NCBI GenBank assembly: GCA_950295325.1 | Contig: OX485805.1 | Coordinates: 16,357,501 to 16,421,500, forward strand | Direction of reading: 5' to 3' | DNA: 64,000 nt | DNA from: Polytrichum commune | Lineage: Eukaryota > Streptophyta > Polytrichopsida > Polytrichales > Polytrichaceae | In this document: positions 1 through 13,414 of the stretch, one piece after another | Layout: every line of letters begins with the position of its first letter | How positions within the stretch are numbered: position 1 is the first letter of the stretch | The notes under the pieces: generated by a model | Seen by the model: only the letters and a program-made list of their open reading frames with translations | Database searches by the model: none | Told to the model about the DNA's origin: nothing | Made by a program: the position numbers and the translations under genes

Positions 1-1203
1 AAGGAAAGGCTATAGCCTTTAGTGATAGGAAGTGGAGATAGAGTTTGTGCATGTGAGAGGATTGATTGAGCATATAAGCTTATAGCTTGACAATGAGATT
101 ACATGTGATAGGAAACTATGTTCTTATTATACATAATATAACCAATACGTTAATCACATTGATATTGTCCTGTGTGGTTTCATGTAATTGTTGGTCTCAA
201 TGATGTGAAGTTGGAAAGAGAGAGTGAAATCCGCTAAGGGAGAAACTGTGAGAGGAAACTAAGAGATGAGAGAATATAGCCTACTTGCGTGAATGTGCAA
301 CATTGATAATGTTAGTGGCAAAATCTATAGAAGTAAAAATGAAATGCAGGTGATAAGGAAGACAAATGGACAATGAAGTCCAAATGGTGTAGATTGAGAC
401 AAAAACACATATGAGAGTGATGACTTGGAGAAAGTGTTGAAAGGAAGAGGCAATAGGCTACCGAGAGATATCGGTGAAGGGACATAGGATGAGTGATATA
501 TTGTACCCTAAGATAGACGAGGGAATGAATAGAGAAAAATGATAAAAAGCGGTAATAAACATGAGAGCATAACTAAAAGGGGTTATCACAGTGATTGAGT
601 GGACATGTTAGGCCACTAGTTGGTTAGGACTATGACTAATTATTATGACCTGATGTGCATAAAGGACTTACCTTTGCGGCTAATTAAGATGTCAGGCTAT
701 AGCCAAAACATATCTTACATGAATTGATCATTGCCCTATTGTTGTACATGTGTGAAAGTATCGTGGAAGATTTATTACCTTGTAGGTGTCGGCCTTGGTA
801 TTTTCACGGAAATTAACTTGTAAGTGAATTTTGGAAGTTTGACCAAAGCAATGTTATGATGAATTGTAGTTAAAATAGGAAATTATTAAGGAATGGAGTA
901 ACGCAAATCTCATGATGAAAGTCTCAAGAATAAATTTTCCTTCTTAAAAATAAAAACCGTGTGGAAGGGCTCTCGCTTAACTGATCAAAGATATGCCAAG
1001 GATAACATGTTGATGACTCCCAAAAGCTCTTATCGATGGTGTCGTTTGGCAAGACTATTGCCAAAAGTTATTGAGCTTCACAATTAAATTAGAGAATATA
1101 GTTAGAGTGATAGGAGTCCACATGTATATGACTTAAAAAATGACCAAAAAGAAATTTACCATTTTGTATGTATGAAAAACATATGTCGGAGTCAGTTAGG
1201 AAC

Positions 1204-1335
1204 CTTGAATCCACGTCCATGGCTACACCTATCACGTCCGTGACCACACCCACCACATCCATGGCCACACCCACCATGTCCATGGGCATGGCTATCACGA
1301 CCACAACTATACCTACCATTTCCGTGAGCAAATTG
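1204..1335. repeat. degenerate short tandem repeat (about 18 bp)
   Basis: Successive variants of a Met/Thr/Pro-type hexapeptide-coding motif (nucleotide core ACACCCACCACATCCATG) follow one another. The unit is a multiple of 3, so the plus-strand reading frame 1168-1446 stays open and reads as SMATPT-like repeats. I see no start context, introns or homology that would make it a gene, so I call it a repeat only. Confidence 0.45.
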
Positions 1336-4109
1336 TCAAATTCAAATAATATTCACAATGGCCCCATTCCATGGCCATGGACACCCTTGCAACTTAGCAT
1401 GCTTACAAATTTCACACGATGGCAAGGTATAAGAGAGGACAATTAGGACTAGAAGTGGATGAAGTTTTTATATAGTCTACATACCTACATTGCATCTATT
1501 TCCGATGCATGCAATTTGGCTTGGGTACGTATAAAATCTTCCAAAATACACTATGGCCATATTATGTTGTTCCTACGATACTCATTGGCAAGTCTCCAAG
1601 ACTGCCTCCATTGCCTCCACCATTGACATTGATTTCTACCACAGTTAAGTGCAAGGCCATAATTTTCATGGACGTGGCCATCGTCGTCATGTCCACCACT
1701 ATGTAGTTGAGCTTAGAAAAGAAATATATATTTTTAAAGTTTTATTTCAGGTAGGTTAATTAGCTTGAAAAAAAATCCATAGATCTTGCAAAACTAAAAA
1801 GAGTCTACTAAATGTTTATCAATATATAATAAATTCATATGCAACCTACAAAAAATTTGCAAGATTGTCTTAAGAAATTAACTTTTTACTATCCACTAGG
1901 GGGTCCACTGATGTTGGATACCTAGATGAGAATCGCTACAAACTTAATCTTATTATGGGTGAAGATCTTTTATTAAATGAAGTTGTTGTCCTTTTTTGTG
2001 GATTTCTTTTAACACCACCTTGTTGAGCAAATAAATCTTTGATTAACCATTGAGATTGGCCAAATTTGGTGTGTTTTTTAAAATCGTTATTGCATCCATC
2101 TTACAATGCTACTATGAATGGCCAAAGTGGTGTTGTTTTGTATTCAATGCCGCATATGATTAATCATTTTTAGCAATCACTTACTCAATCGCATTGTTGC
2201 ACTCACTTGTTGATAATTTACACATGACCAATAGGTGTCACCAAAAGGAAGGTGTTACTTGAAGGCATTGCTACCTTACATGGCAAATGCAAACACTACA
2301 TTGTCCACACCCATCATGGCCACAATCACCACATCTTGGGAGGAAAGAACACCTCTTTTTGAATTTGCATCCATGGTTGTTGTGGTTATTGCATGGTCAT
2401 GTAAGTCGAACTTCAAATATTGCAATGCCATTAATTCTAGGAGTCACTCAATTGGATGGATCTAGGTTGATATTCAATGACTAGTCACCATTGGCAATTG
2501 CTAGTTACCATATGCATAGTGTAGACCAATTTCACCTCGTGCCATGGGCCATCTAGGCTATCAAAGCTCATACACGTATCTTATTCACCATTGATTATTT
2601 CATTGTCACGCTATTATATGCCCATATAGATTCTCCTCCAAATATTGCAATGCCAACAATCCAGCAAGGCCCTTAACAAGATGGATTAGGGCCGATAACT
2701 TCATCATATCATTTGAGATGTAAGTTAAATATGCACTAGTAAAATTAATAGGCAATAGTTAGTTACACATATATTGTAATGATGCCTTGTGTTCAAGATC
2801 CATTCAATATGGCATGGGTAATTACTATAGGCAATGACCACATTTGTAAGACTTTCCATGTTTTTCTAAACATTGAAATAGTATAATTTATAATTTATTT
2901 GTAACAATAGTAGTTTTATCATATAATCAAATTATTTATTAAGTTTATACTTCCAAGTTAAGGGAGCATTACTTACTATTTCATTTTTGAGGGCTCAAAA
3001 CACGAGTTAATTACTTAAATTGGATGACCACATTAATGAGCACAATATCCCTTTGGATTGCAGAGGGTAGATTTTTGCAAGATCCTTGCATACATGAATT
3101 AAAAATTTGTTTTATTTTGCTTGAAAGTGGAATTGAGGGTTTTTATAAGTAAACGGACCTTGGAGTACAAGAACACTCAATGGGTTTAATAAACCTTATG
3201 CTTTCTCTTTGAAGTGAGAGAGATTTGGGCAAGGGAGGAGGGTTAGGTTGCTTGATGCACCGGGATCCATGCCCCCCACATCCCCTAACACCTCCCTACA
3301 TTAGCTCGCAAGGTTGGGCTTAGCGTTTGCCCTCTTCACCCGCTCATAAGTTAATTCAAGAAAAAATAATTGGCAACTCGAGGCAACCAATTAGAGTAAC
3401 ATTAGTAATTAGGAATCTCATATCCTTGTGACTTATACATACAATATATTATTATGTAGGTCCACTGCACCTCCCAAGAGCATAATGTATACAACGATTC
3501 AAACACATGTTTAACTTGCCTTTGTCATTTTCCAAAGCTAGTAAGTTGAATGTAAGGTTAGTGGGCCTTTTATCATCCCCAAGGTTTTGTATATTTTCAA
3601 GATCAATTATAAAAGTGATTTTTGCAAGTGTCATGCTTTATGAAATATTTGTGAATTATAATGGTTGTGACAAAGTTAAATAAATAAATAAAACATGTCT
3701 ATATGGTTGGACTTTTTCATATAAGGTTATGAGATTCATATGAGTATATTCAAAATCAAAAATCAAGAAAAAGAAAAATCATAATTAGGAGACGACTTTA
3801 GTTTGCTTAAATATTATGAAGATATGTTCATCCTATGAACACTTATGACTTGTATTAAAATGTACAATGCTATTTTTTATATCTTATCTATAGTGTGTGA
3901 AAAACGTATGTATAGTGTGTAGTCTCAACATTAGGGGTTAAACATACACTTTTAGATTTATAGCCTATCATGAAGAGTGCAATTAGTGTAAGTTTAGATG
4001 TCTTGCTCTTTGATTTGGGGCCCACCAAGCTTACCGAAGTAAAAGAGGGTCTAGCGAAGACTATGTCCCATGTGTTAATTTATGTGAGTGCTTATAGACC
4101 AATTTAAAG

Positions 4110-4560
4110 ACATTGGTGTTAATGTGTGCATGTCTTATTTGGTTTGTTTTTCTTGTTCTCCATCTTTTATTGATCATATGTATGTCTTCCAAGTTATGTT
4201 GCAAAATTTACAATGATGAGACACCAACAAAAATCATATTGAGAATCAAACTTCCCCTAATTTAGTTATGGTTTTTGGATACACATTTGTTGATTTTGTA
4301 TATGAATATGTAAGTAGGTCCTTCCAATCATGTCGATTGTTGAGTGTGGAGTAATTATGTGTATGTGTGGTTTTATTAGGTGTCCGATTAGGCACTTGTA
4401 CCATAGCCCTGCTTAGTAAGCCCCCTCCAAGTTCACATATGAGCTCGCGGCTATGATCAAGGTGAAGTGTCCCTCATTCATGCCAACATTAGTGGTTGCC
4501 GTCGTCTCTATGGGTATCCAATTAAGAAAAATAACCAAATAACACCCGCATACCATAATT
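4110..4560 (+). repeat. dispersed repeat family G, copy 1
   Basis: This segment aligns by eye with 35240-35620. Shared landmarks in the same order are TTGTTCTCCAT, then GATGA.ACA.CAACA, then CTAATTTA.TTATGGTT, then GAGT.TGGAGTA, and finally TTAAGAAAAATAACC.AATA. Related fragments are at 17210-17300, 42030-42190, 51300-51460 and 53400-53620. No coding capacity or clear termini are visible. It is probably an old non-autonomous transposon. Confidence 0.55.
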
Positions 4561-5448
4561 TTGTAGTCAAAAAAATGAAAAATACGTAAATATAGCACAT
4601 GGCTCATTGAGTATTCACCTTGGGTAAGATGGGGGTGACCATGTCAAAGAGCAGTACATGTAGGGGATTGTTAAATCGATCACATATTGGTTAAAACGAC
4701 CACAATCCATATGTAAGGTGTGACTAGGCCATGACTTGTCACCCAAGTTGCCCAAGTGTATTAATCCTACAACCTAACCTTGTTAATACGGCACTCATTT
4801 ACACGACACCCTCGATATTACGACACATTTTTGCGAGACCAAACATTCTTGTCCAAAAGTCCCTCTTTTATTCGACTACGACACTCGATAATGCGACATT
4901 TAGAATCTCCATTTTGTCATATTAAAGAGGTAGTTAATGCTAGAATTCCTTTCATCTATGTTATGCACATCTAAAATATATCCATTCTCACTTGGGGACT
5001 ACTTGGGAGCTTCACTTATCATTGGGAACTTAATGAGAATTAGGGTTACTAGTGCAAGATGGACATGGTTAGGGTTAGAGTAGCCTCTTGCCTAGTATGT
5101 TGCTAAACATCATGCATCATTGTTGTTTACTTTCTTATTAGAGAACTCTTTGTATTTTGGTGTTAATGAAAATGATATTTTTCAAAAGTTAGTAAGGAAT
5201 TCAGATAAGATGACAATTGCTAACTAGGGTAGGCAACACTAGAGATCTTGAACTCCTATTTCAAGAGTTCTTGAGAATATTTGTGTTTGTTTGGAGTTAT
5301 AAGTTATTATTTCATACCATCTATATTGCATGAACTCATTGTATAGATATTTTAAGCTCATATTACTTATGTTTTTGTATTCCCTCGATAATACAACAAC
5401 TTTATGCCATTTGTCATATTAATGAGAAGACGACATCTTGATAATACG

Positions 5449-5612
5449 ATTTTTTTTTTTTGAGATAGGAGGCCAACCAAGCCAACGCCAAATGAATAAA
5501 ACAAAAATGAAAACGCGGCCTCACCGAGGCGAGGCACGACTTTTTTTTTTGCATTTCCCAAACGTTGTTTTATTCATTTGGCGTTGCATTACAAATGAAT
5601 AAAACAACAATA
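5449..5612. repeat. inverted repeat with poly-T tracts
   Basis: The sequence GCCAACGCCAAATGAATAAA at about 5479 reappears as its reverse complement in TTTATTCATTTGGCGTTG at about 5568. A third direct copy of AAATGAATAAAACAA follows at about 5593. Two runs of 10-11 T (about 5451 and 5541) sit beside the arms. The arrangement suggests nested or rearranged retroposed fragments. The element type was not recognised. Confidence 0.5.
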
Positions 5613-7287
5613 CTAAAAGGGGAGAACAATAACACAACGCTGATACCTGGCTCTTCTTTCATGTGTGCAATGAAAAATGAACGACAGGTCATGAGACCAC
5701 GCGAAAGCATCTCTGTGGTCGTTTTAACTGCATGGTCGACCTAAACAATTCCCCTACATGGAACCCCTGACCCACGTGGGACCCACCCCGAGAGACCCCA
5801 TTCAGACACTGATTCTCATCCAAATGTTGTAGGCGGGACCCAGCTGGGTCGAAGAATATGCCCGCGGCAACAGTGATCCAAACGATGCAATTCATCACTT
5901 TGCATGCACACAGAGTTCAGGAATCCAGGTATCTTGCCTCGCTACGACCCGATTTCATATGTCTTATGCTACAGGCCGGATTCAGCTAGCAACTCCAACA
6001 ATTTATGTATCAATCTAGGTTAATGTCTTGCAGAAGTGCCGTCCGTTAACTTATCAATTAGCGTGCAACACGATGATCATCACCATCGAAATGCACCACC
6101 CCAACTTCAAATTGGTCACAATCCGATTGACCATCATGATCAGCGAGTCCTGCCTTAACTCTACAATTGCTTGCCAAGGGTGTGTGCTGGGGTAGGCTGC
6201 AGCCAGCCATACCCAGGAGTAATTAAGTTACGTCGGAGATAATGAGCTTGCTTGGGATCCCTATCGCAACAATCGGTGGCGTGCAGATCCGGTAACTACA
6301 GTAGCAACAAGGGGTAAGCCTTTTACTGTGTTTAGGAGATGCTTTCTGTCTGTACTATGTAATTGATCTAGAAGAATCATTATAACTTATATCTGACTGT
6401 CTTTCCCGGACTGCAGTCTTACTTTCCTGCCACCTACCTATAACTTGTGATGAGCTGTAATTAGTATATGGCTTCGAGAACACACTCGGTGAAGGTGGGG
6501 CTCACCGCCGAGGGCTTTGGCTGCTGATGTAAGGTTACAATCTTCGTCAACTGCACATGTTGCAATGGATATTTGAGACATGGTGCTCACATGACGATCG
6601 GATCAAACAGTCCGCCCCTTCCCAGCGACACTCGCCAGTCAACAGAAGCAACCAAGCCCATGATGATGGGCTGATCACACCCGCAAGTTCTGACACCATT
6701 CCTTGGCATCTCCGGCTGTAATAGTGTGAATAGTGGTGGGCCAGCCTCTATTTCTCGACATAATCCCCAGCAATTTCACGGCTGGAACCGGACCAAAAGT
6801 TTGGTGTGATCGGCGAACGAAATTTGAACTTGACTTCCAGTGAGTTCCACTAACTTACGAGGGAACCTTCAACCGAAACCCTCTAACCTACTCACCGCCC
6901 GCCATTACTTTCGGAGCTGCATGCTGGATTAACTGTGCAAGCAATCCATCCAGCATTGACGCTGATGCCACTTCTGCCGCATTTAAGTATACGGATTGCA
7001 GGCAGCAGGGACTGGATCGAGCATTAATGGTTCAACACTGTGTTGTTCTATGCCACCATTGACTTTTGGCGCAATTTTCATTTTCAGCTAGGCACTTAAT
7101 GATCTTCACATACTGGTAGCTTAGAACTCCCCTGGAATCGTGCGGTGCACTTAAAGTAGGTTACGGACGGGGCCCGGGGGGGAAGTTTGCGACCGGAGGT
7201 GAAGTGTGGGTGAAGGGAAGACGCGTAGATTCTTTTAGACGTTGTGCAAGGAGGAGGGAGTTGCTTGTTTAGTTGATTACTACCAAT
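5613..7287. other. upstream region of the phospholipase gene
   Basis: This stretch has higher GC than the DNA before it and no supportable ORF. It should contain the promoter and 5' leader of the phospholipase gene. I could not single out a convincing TATA box; ATTTAAGTATACGG near 6980 is only a weak candidate. An in-frame TAG at 7270-7272 shows that the coding sequence does not extend upstream of 7288. Confidence 0.5.
5771..5780. promoter_or_regulatory. palindromic G-box (CCCACGTGGG)
   Basis: A perfect 10-bp palindrome contains the CACGTG core bound by plant bZIP and bHLH factors. It lies in GC-richer DNA about 1.5 kb before the phospholipase start codon. A regulatory role for that gene is possible, but distance and lack of other evidence make it uncertain. 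Confidence 0.3.
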
Positions 7288-10200
7288 ATGAAGAAGGCTC
7301 CAGATTTGGAGGATGCTCGTGAACAGGTGCTGGATGCGACGACATCAGCGAAGCATCTCTTCTCCTTTTGTTTCTCCCTGCCTCCTTATGATCGTGATCC
7401 TCCCTCTTCGTCTTCGCTGCGACATCGGCAGCAGCGCCATTTGAAGCGGCCCTCACATCCCAAGTCTCCCAGGAAATCGTTGGGGAGGGTTAAGCACGAG
7501 ATCGGTAGTGGACAGGAGACACCGCAGACCAAGATGCCGCTGGGGCCCAGTGGTGAGGGGGGGAAACGAGTCACCATTTTGAGTATTGACGGTGGGGGCG
7601 TGCGTGGGATCATCCCCGCAACCATCCTCCAAGAGCTTGAAGCTTGCTTGCAGGTAAATTACATTGAGTTTACAATCCAAAATTTCTTTTTATGTAAACC
7701 TACCAGCTCGGATTAGTAATCGGGGGCAGCCTGCAGCAGAAATAATCTTCCCGCATTAATCTTCAAGCTGGGGTGGAGCTCTCGTGTAGCTCTGGATTGC
7801 TGTACACGAGGTTGTGCAGTAGGATCATCTTTGTTGCAACGATGCGAATTTTTGTTGAGCTCCCTTGGTTTGGATGCAATGCAATTTTTTGAAGAGAATT
7901 TGCTCAAGCGCATTGGACATTGAGGGGATTCTGTGTTGCGTGTAATCAATCACCCAACCGCTTGCGGAATCACACAATGCTGTGGAATGTGAAATTTGTC
8001 CATGGATTCGAGTCACAAGTGGTCTGCTCAAGTTGAAGTCGTCCCTGATCATGATCCTGGAGTGTTGCGAGAGTCTTTGGATCTCGATCGGTTACTAAGG
8101 TTACTCTCAACAAAGCCCAGGGCAGCCGTTGTTGGAAGCTGATCTCGTGGTGCCTCTTGTAGTTTGCAGGTAGCTTGGAATTTACTCAACCGACTTAGAA
8201 AGCTCACAATTTTCTGCCATGGCGGGATTGGACCCCGCACTATGGTTTAGGTTTGCGAGTTCGCTTGGATCTTCGAATAATGATGGAAAATTCACACACC
8301 GGATTCACAGAAGCAGAAATTCTAATTGTACTGGAGCATTATTCTTCTAGAGTTTATGAAATTGTCACATTGTGACATGGTTTTGCGTGTATGGAGCGGC
8401 GTTGTTCAGTGATGTCTTTACAGCTCAGGGATACTATGACACAATTTGAGCAATTCCATTAATTTTCTTTTCCTGTGAATTGTGTGCAGAGGCTAGATGG
8501 ACCCGACAAACGTATTGTAGATTACTTTGACTTGATAGCAGGAACTAGCACGGGGGGGTTGATCACGGCCATGATCGCTGCCCCAAGCAGAGAGAATCAC
8601 AAACGGCCACTGCTCACCGCAGCTGAAGTGGTTGAATTCTACAAACAATATGCCGGCCAAATTTTTCCCCAACCAAGGTACGTCACTCTTGATTTAGATT
8701 CCCCCCGAGGTCGGCCGGTTGTTTCTTTCTAGTGTACACAAATTTGTTTCAACTTTTCTGGTGTCACATTCCAATCCTCATTATATTCTGTGTGGTGATG
8801 ACAGAGGCCCGTTTGGCCAAATACGGAAAAACCTTAAGAGCTTGGGTGGGCCGAAATATAAAGCTCGAGCTCTGGAGGCTCTTCTGGAGGCTTACTTCGA
8901 TAATGACATGTTTTTGGACAGCATGCTCACGTCTGTGATCATCCCCGCCTTCGACATCAAACTCCAACAGCCTGTCTTCTTCTCCTCTCTCAAGGTAAGC
9001 TGCCTTTAATGTCAATGTCAATCCCGACCCTTTTGCTTGACGTAGATATGCGTTCTATCAAGAACTATTGTTATCCCTGCAGAGCAATATTGAACCAATT
9101 TGGTCTGTGCGATTTAGGCTAAACAAAATCAACTTGACAATGCACCCTTGCGGCATGTATGTCGAGCTACCACGGCAGCGCCTACTTACTTCCCACCCGT
9201 CAATTTCCGCACTTACGATAGAACCACATCACCTCCCAAATCGAGAGAGTTCAACATGATCGACGGAGGCATAGCTGTAAATAATCCGGTACGCACACTA
9301 CAACTGCCCGCGAAACCTAGCATTCTTAGGTGGTATAGTGGATGTCCATCTTAATTAAGCATCTTGGAGTATATACACTTGATGAGATTCTTTTCAGCGA
9401 GGTCTTAAAGTTGAATCTTGGTAGATGGGAGAAGGCTTTGTCCGAAGATATGTCACAATGAGGTGTCCACTTATGGCAGCTGCCACTTAACAATGCATGT
9501 AATCAAGTTCATTTTTGGACTTAATCTTGAAGCTGGAATGAAAAGAGAACCATCTTACATTGGTTAAGAATGCTATGATGCATTGAATTCTTATGGAAAC
9601 TACGAGTTACCCTAATTCCTTACGATTAGGGTTACAGGAATTTGGAAGGCATCGGAAAAGGAGAGAAGAGCATGTTAAGGCTTCCATTCAGATGAATCAA
9701 TGGATTGAGTGCCTCTTAGATTCCACTGAATCGAAATACATTGAACTGTAGGCACTTACTGTGTTCGAATCTGTGGCCATGGCAGACATATGTAGCGATA
9801 ACCCAGGCGATTAAGGAAGTAAGGTCGAAAACGATGTGTGAAGGGCGAGTCGACTACTCGGTCAGTATATTCTCCAACACCATTTCTCTTCATCCCTCTG
9901 CATGACCTATTGATATTTTGTGGCTCAAGCATGCTGAGTTTCCGTTGCCAATCCAGCCAACCATCATACATCACGCAAAACTTTATCAACTTCGACGAGT
10001 CTGACATTCTGGTCCATTTCTTTGTGTGTGCAGGGATACGATGATTTGTTAGTGTTGTCACTTGGCACAGGAAACTACGTGCACAGCTACAATGCAGACC
10101 AGGTTTCGAAGTGGGGAGTGATTGATTGGTTGAGGAACGAAGGAGAAGCTCCGCTGGTGGACATGGTGTTCAATGCGAGCGCAGACATGGTGGATTACAA

Positions 10201-11825
10201 CCTCAACATCATCTTCAATTCCCAAGATTCATCCCACAACTATCTGCGCATTCAGGTATGTCATCTATATAATGGAATGATATCAATATGCTTCAGGATG
10301 AGCTGGAATTTCAGTTTAGGAGAAGTATAGTAGAATGCCTCGAGTGGAGGCCTTTCCAGTGTGAGACCGAGGGCGGGAGCCCGAGGCCTCAGTGACCTTC
10401 AACATTGGAAAGCCCGCTACAAGAGGCGTTCTATTGCACAAAACACCGTTGTTTGTTTTCCCTGCCCAATCCGATTTTGTTGCTTGCTTCGGATCCCTTC
10501 CATTTGTCATGAGTGATATTTTATCGTGAAACTGTGCATTCGCCTATATATTGCATGAGTATATAAACTGGAATAGAGTATGAAAGTGGAGGCAAGAAAC
10601 CTGAATTCAATGCCCACACTAGTATCCACTGCTTCAAGGAACCATACTATCCTACATTTCTTGGCTTTCACAGCTGGAATGAATGAAGCTGGTGCACAAG
10701 TCTCGAGAAAAACATATAAGTACTTGTATAGTGAAATCATTGTTTACATGTAATGTTATGCTTTAACTCATGTAATTTTGATTTATATGTGCAGACGGAT
10801 TCACTTGAGGGATCCTCAGTGGCACTTGATGATTCATCGCCAGAAAATTTAGAGAGCCTTGTGCAAACTGCAAAGGAACTCCTGGAAGAGAAGGTTTCAG
10901 AACGCGAATTTGAAACAGGCGAGCTTGTACCAATCCCAGATGGCCCAACAAACCGGCAAGCTTTAGCCAAGTAACAAATCCTTAACTTCTCATGTGGATT
11001 CTTGCACCTTATAATCCTCAAACATAATTAATCAACAGCCTTCCAATCCCATCCAGTGACCCATTTCATCCGACATGTACCCCACATCAGGGTTAGTTTT
11101 GTAAAAGAATGAGCAAAATTTGAGGTATGTCCAAATGTCAGAGAAATGAAAATTGTACTGGTTTAGATTCTTTTGTTACAGAAATGTTGACACTGACCAT
11201 AGACCTTTGGTATGTGACCAGGTTTGCTGAATTTCTATCTGACGAGCGAAGATCACGACTCGGAATCATTGCACCAAATCTTAATAAGAAGCAACCGTGG
11301 AGTGAACCCGAGTCTCTGCCTGCTCGACTCAAATCTCCTCCCTTATTAAAGGAACAACAAAAGACTCTGCCAAGCCCCAAACCCCCACCCGAAGAAGGGC
11401 CTCCACGCCTATCTTATGACCCCCCACGGACACCTGAGATGCAAAAATATTATTATGACAAGTATTATCGATATGTAGATGAATTGTACACATCATCGTC
11501 ACAGGAATTAGAGCATGCCTATGTGACGTCTCCTTTCTTCCCATCACTCTCCATTTTTGACAACCCCTTTGAGTCCGTATATAACCCACAGCAATTGCCT
11601 TTCAATCCCTCTCCCCATGTAACCTACTCGGAACCCACGTACACATGGCATAAATCTTCGCCACCTAGGATGCCGTCCAACCAATTGCAGTATGGAGAAT
11701 ATTCATATTATTACGAGGATTATAACAATTCGAATTGGGAATCCTACCCTCCACCGACGAGGCCTCATACTAACCCTTCTAGCTCCACACAGCTCCATGA
11801 CTACTTCAACATCTTCACATATTAA
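7288..11825 (+). CDS. patatin-like phospholipase (lipid acyl hydrolase), 8 coding exons
   Basis: Exons: 7288-7653, 8490-8677, 8805-8994, 9118-9288, 9786-9860, 10034-10255, 10795-10970, 11222-11825. They join to 1992 nt (663 aa), every intron is GT-AG and the phases close. Patatin-family enzymes hydrolyse membrane glycerolipids with a Ser-Asp dyad. Visible here: glycine-rich oxyanion loop DGGGVRG (101-107), nucleophile elbow GTSTGG (Ser142), AAPTYFPP after it, DGGIAVNNP with Asp297, and [10 protein letters not shown] near the end of the fold. The canonical GxSxG and DGG argue for the plant class I/II-type group rather than class III, which lacks the canonical elbow. The start is the first ATG after an in-frame TAG at 7270. 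Unusual parts are a Ser/Arg-rich N-terminus of about 94 aa before the domain and a C-terminal tail of about 188 aa rich in Pro and Tyr. The last intron is inferred: reading through it hits TAA at 10972, while splicing restores the conserved [11 protein letters not shown]. No signal peptide is evident. Confidence 0.9.
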
Positions 11826-13390
11826 GACGATGGATAGCTTTACAACATTTTTTAGGTCGAAGAGCCTATTGTTTGTACATTTATTCAGGCCATTGTGTTC
11901 ATACGGTGTGTGTATATTCCAGGTGAAGTGTATAAAAAGATGATACCAGAACTGGCCATTTTTATTATGCCAAGTAATCCTGATTCTAGATTTGCAGATT
12001 AAGAATACTTGAGGGTCTCATTGGAACAAGGTTTCCAAATGCATTAGGTTAGGTTATGGACATAAAACAGGAGGATGATGAAAGGCTCTTTGCATGGATA
12101 GGGAAACATAGGGAGTTGAGGGAAGTGTTCCCCACTTGGATGGATGAGTAATGGTTATGTTACTGCTTTAGTAAAATTTCATCTTGAAAGCAGAAGAATG
12201 CTTAGTGGGAAGAATGCCTGGAGGATAGTGCAATGTGCCTTCAAATTTTATTTTGCATCGCATGTCAAGATTTGGAATGATGGTTGGTAACAAATTTGTT
12301 TCCAATGTGATCTTGTTCCATTTGGGGTCATTTGTTTGTTTACATGGCCTAGCAGCCCTAGTCCAATCTTGTAGGCTTATCCCTAGGCCCCCTGCTTGTG
12401 ATGTTCAAAACCTCCATGTAAATCAGGTTAGGCCACAAACACCCAGAGGTGGTTTAATGTAAATGGGACCAAGAACTCTCTAATTTAAAAATAAAACAAA
12501 AGAGGGGGGGGGGGTTGCTACATAAAAAGAGAGGTTGTTCTTCATTGCACTTCGTGTTGTTTGTTCTCAAGCCTCCTTCCCATAGCTCATAGATGGGTGG
12601 TTTGTACCACATATACACCTCTAGACTTGGTAACCATTTGGTAAATTATTGCATTGTTTTTTGCATGGCTCTATCAAACATGACCCTGCACTAACCCTTC
12701 TTAAAATGTGATCATGGACAAACTAAATTATCGCCTATTCGAAACAACAATCAGTGCACCACATTTCATTTTTCTATTTAAATCTATATGTAATCATATG
12801 GTGAGGGACAAATTATAGATTCTTAGTTGACATGTTGTAAGCTTTTTCTGAGACACCCCTCCTCTCCTTCTCTAATGATGGAAACCTTCAAGATAATAAT
12901 AATAATAATAATAATAATAGTGTGTAAGATGGAGTGCAAACCTTAGCCTACGTTACTAAAAACAAAAATATCAATACTTGTTTTAAACTTCTAAAGTACC
13001 CTCCTAGGGATAATTTTCAAAGATGGTCATTTAACTCTCTCACAACTTAAGACAAGATATGTAATTTCATTAATCATGGTGAAGAATGGTTAGTGATGCA
13101 TGTGTTTTAGCTGCTCTATTCTCTAGCTTCTTTTGCAACTTGTGAGCCTTCTTATTCCATGTGTGTGGAGCTATAAAAGTGCAACATTCCTCTTCGCTTG
13201 CGCTTTGAATTTGCATTGTTGCAAGTAGCCCATCTAATGGGGGTTGGGGTCTCCATCACTTTTTATGTAATTACTCTTCTCGTGCACAATTATCTGAGAC
13301 ACAATTCTCCTTTACTTGCCATTTCATCTTCTTCCCAATCTTCACTTCTTGGTGAATCCCCTTCCTTCTTCTCTAGTGTGCTTTTACAGG
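11826..13390. other. 3' flank of the phospholipase and unassigned DNA
   Basis: The 3' UTR must begin here, but no strong polyadenylation signal could be chosen. A trinucleotide run of AAT/ATA lies at about 12893-12920 and a short G run at about 12503. Short ORFs at 12235-12462 and 13198-13485 resemble no family I know. Confidence 0.45.
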
Positions 13391-13414
13391 TAGCTCTTGG
13401 TTTCTCTCCCATGG

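Larger units (their letters stand above)
1..5440. other. gene-poor AT-rich stretch
   Basis: No open reading frame here is long or conserved enough to support a gene. The DNA is AT-rich with many short unrelated ORFs. Around 1200-1340 there is a degenerate short repeat (unit about 18 bp, cores like CCATGGCCACACCCACCA), with looser relatives near 1590-1700 and 2300-2340. A copy of a dispersed repeat lies at about 4110-4560 and is listed separately. Nothing else was recognised. Confidence 0.6.

Noticed and set aside
1168-1446. 92-codon ORF with SMATPT-type repeats
   Set aside because: Open only because the tandem unit is a multiple of 3; no supporting gene structure.
10753-10974. Phospholipase ending at TAA 10972
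   Set aside because: Splicing at 10971 restores the conserved [11 protein letters not shown] block and an open 201-codon continuation, so I treat the TAA as intronic. Intron retention is kept as a finding.
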